Source of the DNA: Streptomyces sp. CG4
GTDB taxonomy: Bacteria; Actinomycetota; Actinomycetes; Streptomycetales; Streptomycetaceae
Assembly: GCF_041080655.1 (NCBI RefSeq)
Contig: NZ_CP163525.1
Location: 7,998,001 to 8,062,000, forward strand
DNA length: 64,000 nucleotides
Direction of reading: 5' to 3'
The notes beneath the pieces were generated by a model, which worked only from the letters and a program-made list of their open reading frames with translations, ran no database searches and was not told where the DNA came from. Below, one piece after another: positions 17,016-26,283 of this stretch (positions are counted from its first letter, which is position 1; each line of letters opens with the position of its first letter). A program made the position numbers and the translations under genes.

Positions 17016-18656
17016 TCAGTGCGCCGGAGCGTCGGTGACCACGACCTCCTCGATGCTGCGCTCGATCGCCTCGGGCTCGGAGGCGGTCGCCTTGGCCCAG
17101 AAGTAGATGCCGAGCGAGAACACCGCGACGACTGCCATGTCCCACCACAGCGGCAGGTCACCGGTACCACCGAAGGTGCTCAGGTAGGAGATGATGCCGA
17201 TGCCCACCAGGTAGGGCGGCAGCCACTGCGCGGCCTTGAAGTCCAGCCGGGGAGCGTCGGGCAGGCCCTTGCGGATCGCGTAGGCGGCGTAGGAGCCGAG
17301 CAGCACGTAGCCGATCAGGATCGCGCAGCCCAGGCGCCACAGGGTGTCCCAGCCGGACCAGAAGATGATCAGGTTGGCGACCACGAACGACAGCGGCGAG
17401 ATGAACTTGCCGAAGGGCAGCTTGTACGGACGGTCGTGGTTCGGCAGCCGGTCCTTGAAGACGCCGTAGGCCAGCGGAGCGCCCGCGTACATCAGCACGC
17501 TCGCCGAGGTGATGAAGCCGACCAGCGTCTGCCAGCTCGGGAACGGCGCGAAGCAGATCACACCGGTCACGAACGACATCGCCAGGCCGAACCACGGCAC
17601 ACCGCGCGTGTCGGTCTTGGCGAAGATCTTCGGCGCGTAGCCGTTCTTGGCCAGGCCGTAGGAGATACGGGACGTGGCGGTGGTGTAGATCAGGCCGGTG
17701 CCGCCGGGAGAGACGATCGCGTCGGCGTACAGGACCCAGGCCAGCCAGCCCAGGCCGACCAGCGAGGCGAGACCAGCCCAGGGGCCGCTGATGCCGGCGT
17801 AGGCCAGGTTCGCCCAGCCCTTCGCGAAGGAAGCGTGCGGCAGGGCGCCGATGAACACGATCTGGAGCAGCAGGTAGATCACGGAGCCGATCGCCACCGA
17901 ACCGAGCGTCGCGCGCGGCAGGTCACGCTTCGGGTTGCGGCTCTCGCCGGCCAGCTGGATCGCCTGCTCGAAGCCGAGCAGCGCGAAGATGATGCCGCTG
18001 GAGCTGATCGCGGTGAGGACGCCCTTGGCGCCGAACGGCGCGAAGCCCTCGGAGGTGAAGTTGGCCGGGTGGAAGTTGCCAATGGCGATGATGAAGATCG
18101 CCGCGAGCGGGACCGCGATCTTCCACCAGGTGGCGGCGCTGTTGGTGTGGGCCAGGATGCGGACGCCGAGGAAGTTGACCGCGACGAACACGGCCATGAG
18201 GACCACCGCGACGACGATGCCGCTGGTGGTGAGCGTGCCGTTGGCGTTCTGCAGGCCGTCGGCGAAGTGCCAGTGCTTGGCATAGCCGATCATGGCCTCG
18301 ACCTCGATCGGAGCCACCGTCGCGGCCTGGAGCCAGGAGAACCAGCCGAAGGACATACCGGCCAGGCCGCCGAAGGCGTAGTGCGGGTAACGGGCGGTAC
18401 CGCCGGCCACCGGGAACATGCCGCCGAGCTCGGCGTGCACGAGCGCGAGCAGCACGATGGCCACCGCACCGATCACCCACGAGATGATCGCCGCGGGACC
18501 CGCCGCCACGACCGCCTTCTCGGCGCCGAAGAGCCAGCCGGACCCGATGATCGAGCCGACGGAGGCCCACATCAGACCGATAAGTCCGACGTCTCGGCGC
18601 AAGCCGCCACCGGTGTCGCTTGTGGCTACCGGTGCAGCCTGGTCGACATTCGCCAT
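17016..18656 (-). CDS. APC-superfamily amino-acid permease
   Basis: A 546-residue transporter with about 12-13 membrane helices. The first helix carries the APC substrate signature SVGSIIGSGWLFG, and GFEQAIQLAGESRNP precedes the conserved inner loop. The C-terminus is acidic and cytoplasmic. It probably imports an amino acid or amine by proton symport. The start at 18656 is supported by GAGAGG nine bases upstream; a longer form from 18710 would add an unlikely arginine-rich leader. A comparatively AT-rich region of about 220 bases upstream is its likely control region. Confidence 0.88.
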   Translation of the reverse strand: MANVDQAAPVATSDTGGGLRRDVGLIGLMWASVGSIIGSGWLFGAEKAVVAAGPAAIISWVIGAVAIVLLALVHAELGGMFPVAGGTARYPHYAFGGLAGMSFGWFSWLQAATVAPIEVEAMIGYAKHWHFADGLQNANGTLTTSGIVVAVVLMAVFVAVNFLGVRILAHTNSAATWWKIAVPLAAIFIIAIGNFHPANFTSEGFAPFGAKGVLTAISSSGIIFALLGFEQAIQLAGESRNPKRDLPRATLGSVAIGSVIYLLLQIVFIGALPHASFAKGWANLAYAGISGPWAGLASLVGLGWLAWVLYADAIVSPGGTGLIYTTATSRISYGLAKNGYAPKIFAKTDTRGVPWFGLAMSFVTGVICFAPFPSWQTLVGFITSASVLMYAGAPLAYGVFKDRLPNHDRPYKLPFGKFISPLSFVVANLIIFWSGWDTLWRLGCAILIGYVLLGSYAAYAIRKGLPDAPRLDFKAAQWLPPYLVGIGIISYLSTFGGTGDLPLWWDMAVVAVFSLGIYFWAKATASEPEAIERSIEEVVVTDAPAH

Positions 18657-18880
18657 GTCAAGTGGCCTCTCAGATCGTAAACGCAGGTTTAACGGGGATG
18701 GAGCTGCCACAGGCTAGGGATTCATTCCGGCGCGACAAAAGACTGTTAACCAAATTTTGACCTGGGATCTTAGGTGCCTTGGGCACACACACGGTCACGG
18801 CCTTGTCACAGGTCAGATGCCTAGTAGGAATGTCAATATTCAGCGGAGAAATGTAGGTAGATAGAGAGATTCGCTGGTTG
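18657..18880. promoter_or_regulatory. AT-rich intergenic region between permease and CoA-binding gene
   Basis: This stretch is noticeably richer in A and T than the surroundings (for example ACTGTTAACCAAATTTTG near 18743-18760 and AATGTCAATATTC near 18830). It must contain the permease promoter and the 3' end of the CoA-binding gene's transcript. I see no single convincing operator. Confidence 0.4.
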
Positions 18881-19291
18881 TCACGCCCCCAGGAGGGGAA
18901 ATTCGATGGCAGGGCAGCGGTCCATGACCATGTCCACGCCGGCCGCCCGGGTCCGCTCGTAGGCGGCCTCGTCCACCACGCCGAGCTGGAACCACACCGC
19001 CCGCGCGCCCTTCGCCACCGCCTCGTCGGCCACCGCGCCGGCCAGCTCACTGTTGACGAAGACGTCGACCACGTCCACGTCGAACGGGATGTCCGCGAGG
19101 GAGGCGTAGCCCTGCTCGCCGTGGACCGTCTCGGCCTTCGGGTGCACCGGCACGATCCGCTTGCCGTACCGCTGGAGCACCTGCGCCACCCGGTAGGCGA
19201 TCCGGTTCTGGTTGGTCGACAGGCCCACCACCGCCCAGGTGCCGCCCAGCTCGTTCAGGATCCTGCGGATCGTCGCGTCGTCGCCGTACAC
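18881..19291 (-). CDS. CoA-binding domain protein (YccU-like)
   Basis: A 136-residue single-domain Rossmann CoA-binding protein: IRRILNELGGTWAVVGLS, the loop YGKRIVPVHPKAE, then VDVVDVFVN and KGARAVWFQLGV, matching the CoA_binding_2 family. The start is GTG 19291 with GAGGAGG upstream. These small proteins resemble the N-terminal domain of succinyl-CoA synthetase alpha and are thought to bind CoA; no reaction is established. It is divergent from the cysteinyl-tRNA synthetase-like gene. Confidence 0.85.
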   Translation of the reverse strand: MYGDDATIRRILNELGGTWAVVGLSTNQNRIAYRVAQVLQRYGKRIVPVHPKAETVHGEQGYASLADIPFDVDVVDVFVNSELAGAVADEAVAKGARAVWFQLGVVDEAAYERTRAAGVDMVMDRCPAIEFPLLGA

Positions 19292-19480
19292 GGCTGCCTC
19301 CTCGCGCTGCGGGGACTGTTTCCCTTGCAGGTTTCCATCGCCAACAGACCCCCGGTGGGTCCGGATTCCCAGCCCGGCCACGCGGCCACCCTGCCACTTC
19401 CGGCCCCGCGGCGCCGCCGCCATGTCCGGAATCGGCGCAAGGTGCCTGCGTACGGGCCTCCGCGCGCCTACGCTCAGCCC

Positions 19481-20764
19481 GTGCTGCGCATCCTCGACGC
19501 CCGAACCGGTGAGCCCGTCCCCGCCGCGCCCGCCCGCCGTGGCCTGACCCGCATCGAGGCCCGTGCCTCCGGCCTCGACCCCACGGCCCTGCGGGTGCTG
19601 CTCACCGCCGACCTGCTGGTCCGCGCCCTGGAACTGGGCGGCACCCCGGTCTGGACGATCCTGACCGCGCCCCACCGCCACGCCGAGCTCCGCGCGGCCG
19701 CGACCACCCTGTCCATCCGCCCCTTCGAGGACGGCCACGACCTGGCATCGGGCCTCGGGGAGGCCCAGGCGATCCATGTGACGGCCGAGCCGGCGGACGC
19801 CTGCGGCGAGGGGCCGGTGGTGTGGGTCGCGCCGGTGGAGTGGACGGAGGAGCCGCCGAGCGACTGGGGGGCGGGGTGGGCTTCGGCGGGGGACACGGAC
19901 GCGGACGCGGACACGGATGCGGGGGGCACGGATGCGGGCACGGATGCGTCTGCGGGGGCGGGCGGATCGTCCGGGGCCGCGATGGAGCCCGGCGTTGCGG
20001 GGGCGGCGGAGCGTGCACCTGGGCCCGCGTCTGGCCCTACGCCGGAGTCTGCGTCCGAGGCCGCGCCGGGCCGTATGCCCGGGTCCGCGTCCGAGCCCGA
20101 TACGGAGTCCGCTCCCGGTCGTAGGCCCGAGCCTGCGTCTGGGCCTGCTCCCGGCCGTATGACCGAGCCGGCCTCCGAGTCTGCGCCTGGCCGCATGTCC
20201 GAGCCCTCGCCCGAGCCCGATACCGCGTCCGAGCCCGATACGGAGTCCGCTCCTGGCCGTAGGTCCGGGCCCGCGTCCCGGCCCGCTCACGGTCGTGGGT
20301 CCGAACCCGCGTCCCAGCCCGGTCCCGGACGTACGCCCGAGCCCGCCGCAGGGCCCGCCTTCGAGCCCGCTCCGGGTCTCGCGTCCGAGTCCGCTGTCCA
20401 CGCCGCGCTCCCGTTCCTGCTCGCCGATCCCGCCGCGCTCCGGCTCGCCCTGCTCTCCGTGCCGCGCACGGCGCCCGTCCGGCTGGACTCCGCGGTGCTC
20501 GACGAGGCCGCCCGGCGGCTGGCGCGCTGGCGGCGGGCCGTGGCCGGGTGGGCGCGGCAGCCGTCGCGGCCGGTGCCCGACGAGGTGCGGGCGCGGCTGC
20601 GCTCCGCTTGGGAGGACGACCTCGACCTGCCCGCGGTACTGGACGTGCTGCGGGCCGTGGCGAGCGCCCCGGACCTGCCCGACGGAGCCCGCTTCGAGAC
20701 GTACGTCTACGCCGACCGCCTGCTGGCCCTCGACCTGGCCCGTGACCTCGGGAGCCTCGCTTGA
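19481..20764 (+). CDS. Degenerate cysteinyl-tRNA synthetase-like protein with Pro/Ala/Glu repeat insert
   Basis: A 427-residue protein. Residues 1-110 (VLRILDARTGEPVPAAP onward, with LLTADLLVRALELGG) look like a class I CysRS/MshC nucleotide-binding half, but the HIGH motif and zinc cysteines are absent and no KMSKS is seen. Residues about 130-305 are a low-complexity Ala/Pro/Glu/Ser/Asp-rich repeat. The C-terminal 120 residues (AWEDDLDLPAVLDVL, then RFETYVYADRLLALDLARD) strongly resemble the CysRS C-terminal helical domain. Aminoacylation is therefore unlikely. Its stop overlaps the TTG start of the SixA gene, so the two are coupled. The homology is my reading by eye; a plain hypothetical protein is the alternative. 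Confidence 0.6.
   Translation: MLRILDARTGEPVPAAPARRGLTRIEARASGLDPTALRVLLTADLLVRALELGGTPVWTILTAPHRHAELRAAATTLSIRPFEDGHDLASGLGEAQAIHVTAEPADACGEGPVVWVAPVEWTEEPPSDWGAGWASAGDTDADADTDAGGTDAGTDASAGAGGSSGAAMEPGVAGAAERAPGPASGPTPESASEAAPGRMPGSASEPDTESAPGRRPEPASGPAPGRMTEPASESAPGRMSEPSPEPDTASEPDTESAPGRRSGPASRPAHGRGSEPASQPGPGRTPEPAAGPAFEPAPGLASESAVHAALPFLLADPAALRLALLSVPRTAPVRLDSAVLDEAARRLARWRRAVAGWARQPSRPVPDEVRARLRSAWEDDLDLPAVLDVLRAVASAPDLPDGARFETYVYADRLLALDLARDLGSLA
19885..20395 (+). repeat. Degenerate short-period coding repeat (Ala-Pro-Glu-Ser)
   Basis: The gene's central part repeats variants of a roughly 12-18 residue unit built from EPAS, APGRM, SEPDTES and GPAS blocks, preceded by a DADADTDAGGTDAG stretch. 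The DNA is accordingly repetitive (GAGCCCGATAC and CCGGTCGTA-type words recur). It should be length-variable between strains. Confidence 0.75.
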
Positions 20765-21303
20765 TCGCGCGGGCGGGCACCGGCCCGCTGCGCCGCCTGG
20801 TGGTGCTGCGGCACGCCAAATCCGCCTGGCCCGAGGGCGTCGAGGACCACCGCAGACCGCTCGCACGACGCGGCCTGCGCGACGCCCCGGCCGCCGGGCG
20901 CGCCCTCGCCGAGGCCGACTGCCTGCCCGACCTCGCCCTGTGCTCCACGGCGGTGCGTGCCCGCCGCACCTGGGAGCTGGCCTCCGCCGAGTGGGGCACG
21001 CCGCCGCCGGTGCGCTACGACGAGCGGCTGTACGCGGCTGACGTACCGGAGCTGCTGGAGGTGGTCCGCGAGGCACCGCCCGAGGTGGAGACGCTGCTGG
21101 TGGTCGGGCACAACCCCGGGCTGGAGGAACTGGTCCTGGAGGTGGCGGGGGACGGGCTCGACGACACGCTGGACCGGGTGCGGACGAAGTTCCCCACGTC
21201 CGCGATCGCCGTCCTCTCCTGGCACGGCACCGGCTGGCCGGCCCTCGGCCCCGACACGGCCCTCCTGACGTCGATGATCGTGCCGCGCGGGAGCAAGGAG
21301 TAG
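20761..21303 (+). CDS. SixA-type histidine phosphatase
   Basis: A 180-residue branch-2-like histidine phosphatase. The catalytic RHAKSAWP motif lies near residue 17, with a second phosphate-pocket Arg in VRARRTWE and the late VVGHNPGLEEL containing the second catalytic His. SixA removes phosphate from phosphohistidine on HPt proteins or PTS components. The start is TTG 20761, whose TTGA overlaps the previous stop, so it is probably translated with the upstream CysRS-like gene. Confidence 0.85.
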   Translation: MIARAGTGPLRRLVVLRHAKSAWPEGVEDHRRPLARRGLRDAPAAGRALAEADCLPDLALCSTAVRARRTWELASAEWGTPPPVRYDERLYAADVPELLEVVREAPPEVETLLVVGHNPGLEELVLEVAGDGLDDTLDRVRTKFPTSAIAVLSWHGTGWPALGPDTALLTSMIVPRGSKE

Positions 21304-21390
21304 CGCCACGCGCGCGTACCTCACTGCCACCGGACTGCCACCGGCATGCGTCCGCATCCGGCACGCCCCGTCACCGCATAGGGTGACGGG

Positions 21391-22020
21391 ATGCAGGACG
21401 AGTACCGCACAGTCGCCCACGCGGGCGTGCACGAGGTCGAGATCAACCGCTCCCGCTTTCTGTGCGCCCTCGCCCCGGCCGCCACCGAGCAGGAGGCGCA
21501 GGACTTCATCGCCGCCGTGCGCAAGGAGCACGCCGACGCCACCCACAACTGCTGGGCGTACGTCATCGGCGCCGACGCCTCCGTGCAGAAGGCCAGCGAC
21601 GACGGCGAACCGGGCGGCACCGCCGGTGTCCCCATGCTCCAGATGCTGCTGCGCCGTGAGATGCGCTACGTCGTCGCGGTCGTCACCCGCTACTTCGGAG
21701 GCGTCAAGCTCGGCGCCGGCGGACTCATCCGCGCCTACGGCGGCGCCGTCGGCGAGGCCCTCGACACCCTCGGCACCCTCACCCGGCGCCGCTTCCGGCT
21801 GGCCACGGTGACCGTCGACCACCAGCGCGCGGGCAAGGTCCAGAACGACCTGCACGCCACCGGACGCGAGGTGCGGGACGTCCGCTACGGCGGCGAGGCC
21901 GTCACCATCGAGATCGGCCTGCCCGACGCCGACGTGGACGCCTTCCGGGCCTGGCTCGCGGACACGACGGCGGGCACGGCGGGATTCGAACTGGGCGGAG
22001 AAGCCTACGGAGATGCGTGA
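21391..22020 (+). CDS. YigZ/IMPACT family (UPF0029) protein
   Basis: A 209-residue protein with the family signature DDGEPGGTAGVPML and RYFGGVKLGAGGLIRAYGGA. The N-terminal domain has a ribosomal S5-like fold and the C-terminal about 70 residues are the DUF1949 ferredoxin-like domain. The family is conserved, and eukaryotic IMPACT modulates translation control; the bacterial role is undefined. A TAGGGT hexamer ends seven bases before the ATG, suggesting a leaderless message. Confidence 0.88.
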   Translation: MQDEYRTVAHAGVHEVEINRSRFLCALAPAATEQEAQDFIAAVRKEHADATHNCWAYVIGADASVQKASDDGEPGGTAGVPMLQMLLRREMRYVVAVVTRYFGGVKLGAGGLIRAYGGAVGEALDTLGTLTRRRFRLATVTVDHQRAGKVQNDLHATGREVRDVRYGGEAVTIEIGLPDADVDAFRAWLADTTAGTAGFELGGEAYGDA

Positions 22021-22127
22021 CATCCGCCACTAGCCGGGCATAAGGGGCGCCGGTGTGGCCGGTCATGCCGGGCTGATACGGGAGTAACCGCCCGTGATGT
22101 CAGACCCGGCCGTTAGTCTCGAGGATC

Positions 22128-23291
22128 ATGAGACTCCTGCACACGTCCGACTGGCATCTCGGCCGGGCCTTCCACCGGGTGAACATGCTCGGGGCCCAGG
22201 CCGAGTTCATCGGTCACCTCGTCACCACCGTGCGCGAGCGCGAGGTGGACGCGGTGGTCGTGTCGGGCGATGTGTACGACCGCGCGGTGCCCCCGCTCGC
22301 CGCGGTCGAGCTCTTCGACGACGCCCTGCACCGCCTCGCGGACCTCGGCGTGCCCACGGTGATGATCTCCGGCAACCACGACTCGGCCCGCCGCCTCGGC
22401 GTCGGCGCCGGACTCATCGACCGCGCCGGCATCCACCTGCGCACCGAGCCCGCCGCCGCCGGCACCCCGGTCCTGCTCGCCGACGCACACGGCGACGTCG
22501 CCTTCTACGGCCTGCCGTATCTCGAACCGGCCCTGGTGAAGGACGAGTTCGCGGTCGAGAAGGCCGGTCACGAGGCGGTGCTCGGCGCCGCCATGGACCG
22601 CGTCCGCGCCGACCTCGCCACGCGTGCGCCCGGCACCCGCTCGGTCGTCCTCGCCCACGCCTTCGTCACCGGCGGCCAGGGCAGCGACAGCGAGCGGGAC
22701 ATCACCGTCGGCGGAGTCGCCGCCGTACCCGCCGGAGTCTTCGACGGCGTCGACTATGTGGCGCTCGGTCATCTGCACGGCTGCCAGACCCTCACCGAGC
22801 GCGTGCGCTACTCCGGCTCCCCGCTCGCCTACTCCTTCTCCGAGGCCGAGCACCGCAAGAGCATGTGGCTGATCGACCTCGGCGTCGACGGCTCCGTCTC
22901 CGCCGAGCGCGTCGCGTGCCCGGTGCCCCGCCCGCTGGCCCGCATCCGGGGCACGCTGGACGGCCTCCTCGCCGACCCGGACCTCGCCGGGCACGAGAAC
23001 GCCTGGGTCGAGGCCACCCTCACCGACCCGGTCCGCCCCGCCGACCCCATGGCCCGGCTCACCGAGCGCTTCCCGCACACCCTCAGCCTCGCCTTCGCCC
23101 CCGAGCGCGCCCCGGACGACCCCTCGGTGTCGTACGCCCGGCGCCTCGCCGACCGCAGCGACCAGCAGATCGCCCAGGACTTCGTCGCCCATGTGCGCGG
23201 CGCCGGGCCCGACGAGCGCGAGGCGGCCGTGCTGCGCGAGGCCTTCGACGCCGTGCGCGCCGACGCCGCCGTACGGGAGGTGGCCCGATGA
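22128..23291 (+). CDS. sbcD: Exonuclease SbcD subunit
   Basis: A 387-residue Mre11-type metallophosphoesterase. The phosphodiesterase motifs are all present: LHTSDWHLGR, SGDVYDR, ISGNHDS, LAHAF and ALGHLHG. With SbcC it forms the dsDNA exonuclease/endonuclease that cleaves hairpins and protein-blocked ends. Its last codons overlap the start of sbcC (ATGA), fixing a two-gene operon. Confidence 0.95.
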   Translation: MRLLHTSDWHLGRAFHRVNMLGAQAEFIGHLVTTVREREVDAVVVSGDVYDRAVPPLAAVELFDDALHRLADLGVPTVMISGNHDSARRLGVGAGLIDRAGIHLRTEPAAAGTPVLLADAHGDVAFYGLPYLEPALVKDEFAVEKAGHEAVLGAAMDRVRADLATRAPGTRSVVLAHAFVTGGQGSDSERDITVGGVAAVPAGVFDGVDYVALGHLHGCQTLTERVRYSGSPLAYSFSEAEHRKSMWLIDLGVDGSVSAERVACPVPRPLARIRGTLDGLLADPDLAGHENAWVEATLTDPVRPADPMARLTERFPHTLSLAFAPERAPDDPSVSYARRLADRSDQQIAQDFVAHVRGAGPDEREAAVLREAFDAVRADAAVREVAR

Positions 23292-26278
23292 GGCTGCACC
23301 GGCTGGACATCACGGCCTTCGGGCCCTTCGGCGGCTCCCGGAGCGTCGACTTCGACGCCCTGTCCGCCGCCGGGCTGTTCCTGCTGCACGGCCCCACCGG
23401 CGCCGGCAAGACCTCCGTCCTGGACGCCGTCTGCTACGCCCTGTACGGCTCCGTCCCCGGCGCCCGGCAGAGTGGCCAGGGCATGCACCTGCGCAGCGAC
23501 CACGCCGAGCCGCGCACCCGCACCGAGGTCCGCCTCGACCTCACCGTCGCCGGACGCCGGCTGGAGATCACCCGGCAGCCGCCCTGGGAGCGGCCCAAAC
23601 TGCGCGGCACCGGCACCACCGTGGACAAGGCCCAGACCTGGCTGCGCGAGTACGACGCCACGGCCGGCGCCTGGAAGGACCTCAGCCGCTCCCACCAGGA
23701 GATCGGCGAGGAGATCACCCAGCTGCTCGGCATGAGCCGCGAGCAGTTCTGCCAGGTCGTGCTGTTGCCCCAGGGCGACTTCGCCCGCTTCCTGCGCGCC
23801 GACGCCGAAGCCCGCGGCAAGCTGCTGGGCCGCCTCTTCGACACCCAGCGCTTCGCCGACGTCGAGAAGCGCCTCGCCGAGCGGCGCCGGGCCGCAGAGG
23901 CACGCGTGCGGGAAGGCGACGCGGCGCTGCTCGCCGACGCCCACCGCATGCAGCAGGAGGCCGGCGACGCCATGGAGCTGCCCGAGCTGGCCCCCGGCGA
24001 TCCCGGCCTGGCCGCCGCCGTCCTCGGCGCCGCCGCCGTCGCCCGTGCCACCGCCCGCGAACGGCTCACGGTCGCCCAGTGCCGCCTCACCGCCGCCGAG
24101 TCCGCGCACACCGAGACCCGGCGCGCCCTGGAGGAGGTACGCGAACTCGCCCGGCTGCAGAGCCGGTTCACCGAGGCCCGGCAGCGCGCCGAGCGGCTCC
24201 AGGAGCGGGCCGGCGCCCACGACGAGGCCCAACAGCGCATGGAGCGGGCCCGCAAGGCGGAGGCGGTCGCGCCCGCGCTGGAGCTGCGCGCGGCCGCCGA
24301 GGAGGAGCACCACAGGGCGGCCCGCGCCGAGACACACGCGCGTGGCCTGCTCCCCGACTCCTACGCCGACGCCGGCGCGAGTGGACTGGCCGCCGCCGCC
24401 CGCCGCGCCGCCGAGGAGCTGGGCGGCCTGGACTCGGCCCGTCGCGCCGAGCGGCGGCTCGCCGACCTGGCCGAGGAGCGCTCCGGGCTCGACCGTCAGG
24501 AGCGCGCCGACGAGGACGTGCTCCGCGAGGCCGAGACCTGGCTCGCCGCCTGGGACACCACGCGCGCGGGCCTGCAGTCCCGCGTCGACTCCGCTCAGGA
24601 GGCCGCCACCCGCGCCGAGCAGCTCGCCGTCCAGCGGGACCCGATGCGCAGGCGCCTCGTCGCGGCCCGCACCCGCGACGAGCTGGCCGCGGACCTGGAG
24701 GAGGCCCAGCGTCGCGCGCTCGCCTCCGAGCAGCGTGCCCTGGACGCCCGTGCCCACTGGCTCGACCTCAAGGAACAGCGCCTGAACGGCATCGCCGCCG
24801 AGCTGGCCGCCCACCTCGCCGACGGCGAGCCCTGTGCCGTCTGCGGAGCCACCGAACACCCCGCACCGGCCCGCAAGGACGCCGGACACGTCGACCGCGA
24901 GACCGAGAACCGCGCCCTCGCCGCCCACCAGCGCGCCGAGGAGCAGCACACCGAGGACGAGCGGCGACTCGGCGTCGTCCGCGAGGCCCTGGCCGCCGCC
25001 ACCGCCGAGGCCGGCGACACCCCCACCGCCCAACTCGAAGAAGTTGCCGCCGAGTTGGAGCAGGAGTACGCCCACGCCCGCCGCGAGGCCTCCGCCCTGC
25101 ACGCCACCCACGAAGAGCTGCGGCGCGCCGAGCACGAACGCGAGCAGCGCCTCACGGACCGCCAGCAGGCCGCCGTACGGGCCGCCTCACGACTCACCCG
25201 GCGCGAGACCCTGGAGCGTGAACAGGCCCAGCTGGAGGGGGAGTTGACCCAGGCGCGCGGCAGCTCGGGCAGCGTGGCCGCGCGCGCCGCGCAGCTGGAG
25301 CGGCAGGCGGCGCTGCTCACGGACGCCGCCGACGCCGCGCGTACCGCCGAGGACACCGCGCAACGGCTGAAGGACGCTGACGCCCGCCTTGCCGACGCCG
25401 CCTTCCGGGCCGGTTTCGACACCCCGCAGGCCGCGGCCGCCGCCCTTCTGGACGCCGCCGCCCACCGCGAGCTGCAGCACCGTCTGGACGCCTGGCAGAC
25501 GGAGGAGGCCGCCGTCCGCGCGGTGCTCGCGGAGGCCGACAGCGCGGCCGCCGCCCAGCGCCCGGCCGCCGACCCGGCCATGGCTGAGCACACGGCGACG
25601 CGGGCCGAACAACGGCTGCGCCAGGCGGCATCCGCACGGGACGCGGCCGCCCGCTGCTGCACCGAGCTGGACCGCCTCTCCGCGCGCGCCACGGAGGCCG
25701 TACGACGCCTCGCCCCGCTCCGCGAGGAGTACGACCGGGTCGCCCGCCTCGCCGCCCTCACCGCGGGCACCTCGGCCGACAACGAACGCAAGATGCGCCT
25801 GGAGTCGTATGTGCTCGCGGCCCGGCTGGAGCAGGTCGCCGCCGCCGCGACCGCCCGGCTGCAGCGCATGTCGGCGGGCCGCTACACCCTCGTCCACTCC
25901 GACGACCGCACCGGACGCGGCCGCAGCGGCCTCGGGCTGCACGTGGTCGACGCCTGGACCGGACGCGAACGCGACACCGCCACCCTGTCCGGCGGCGAGA
26001 CCTTCTTCGCCTCCCTCGCCCTCGCCCTCGGCCTCGCGGACGTCGTCACCGACGAGGCCGGCGGCGTCCGCCTCGACACCCTGTTCATTGACGAGGGTTT
26101 CGGCAGCCTCGACGACCAAACCCTGGATGAGGTGTTGGACGTCCTGGACTCGCTCCGCGAACGCGACCGCAGCGTCGGCATCGTCAGCCACGTCCCCGAC
26201 CTGCGCCGCCGCATCCACGCCCAGCTGGAGGTGGTGAAGGGGAGAGCGGGGTCTACGCTGCGGCAGCGCGGCGTCTGA
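23288..26278 (+). CDS. sbcC: Exonuclease SbcC subunit (Rad50-like ATPase)
   Basis: A 996-residue SMC-like ATPase. The N-terminal Walker A GPTGAGKT is at 35-42. Two long Ala/Glu/Arg-rich coiled-coil arms flank the zinc hook CAVC (C516, C519). The C-terminal signature LSGGETFFASLALALGLAD is followed by Walker B LFIDEGFGSLD. ATP binding closes the SbcD nuclease; the hook tethers complexes. The start at 23288 is set by the ATGA overlap with sbcD; the frame stays open upstream but that sequence is sbcD. Confidence 0.95.
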   Translation: MRLHRLDITAFGPFGGSRSVDFDALSAAGLFLLHGPTGAGKTSVLDAVCYALYGSVPGARQSGQGMHLRSDHAEPRTRTEVRLDLTVAGRRLEITRQPPWERPKLRGTGTTVDKAQTWLREYDATAGAWKDLSRSHQEIGEEITQLLGMSREQFCQVVLLPQGDFARFLRADAEARGKLLGRLFDTQRFADVEKRLAERRRAAEARVREGDAALLADAHRMQQEAGDAMELPELAPGDPGLAAAVLGAAAVARATARERLTVAQCRLTAAESAHTETRRALEEVRELARLQSRFTEARQRAERLQERAGAHDEAQQRMERARKAEAVAPALELRAAAEEEHHRAARAETHARGLLPDSYADAGASGLAAAARRAAEELGGLDSARRAERRLADLAEERSGLDRQERADEDVLREAETWLAAWDTTRAGLQSRVDSAQEAATRAEQLAVQRDPMRRRLVAARTRDELAADLEEAQRRALASEQRALDARAHWLDLKEQRLNGIAAELAAHLADGEPCAVCGATEHPAPARKDAGHVDRETENRALAAHQRAEEQHTEDERRLGVVREALAAATAEAGDTPTAQLEEVAAELEQEYAHARREASALHATHEELRRAEHEREQRLTDRQQAAVRAASRLTRRETLEREQAQLEGELTQARGSSGSVAARAAQLERQAALLTDAADAARTAEDTAQRLKDADARLADAAFRAGFDTPQAAAAALLDAAAHRELQHRLDAWQTEEAAVRAVLAEADSAAAAQRPAADPAMAEHTATRAEQRLRQAASARDAAARCCTELDRLSARATEAVRRLAPLREEYDRVARLAALTAGTSADNERKMRLESYVLAARLEQVAAAATARLQRMSAGRYTLVHSDDRTGRGRSGLGLHVVDAWTGRERDTATLSGGETFFASLALALGLADVVTDEAGGVRLDTLFIDEGFGSLDDQTLDEVLDVLDSLRERDRSVGIVSHVPDLRRRIHAQLEVVKGRAGSTLRQRGV

Positions 26279-26283
26279 CCGGT

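Noticed and set aside
22094..23287. Long frame running ahead of sbcC
   Set aside because: It is open only because of high G+C; this stretch is sbcD in another frame, and the ATGA overlap fixes the sbcC start.
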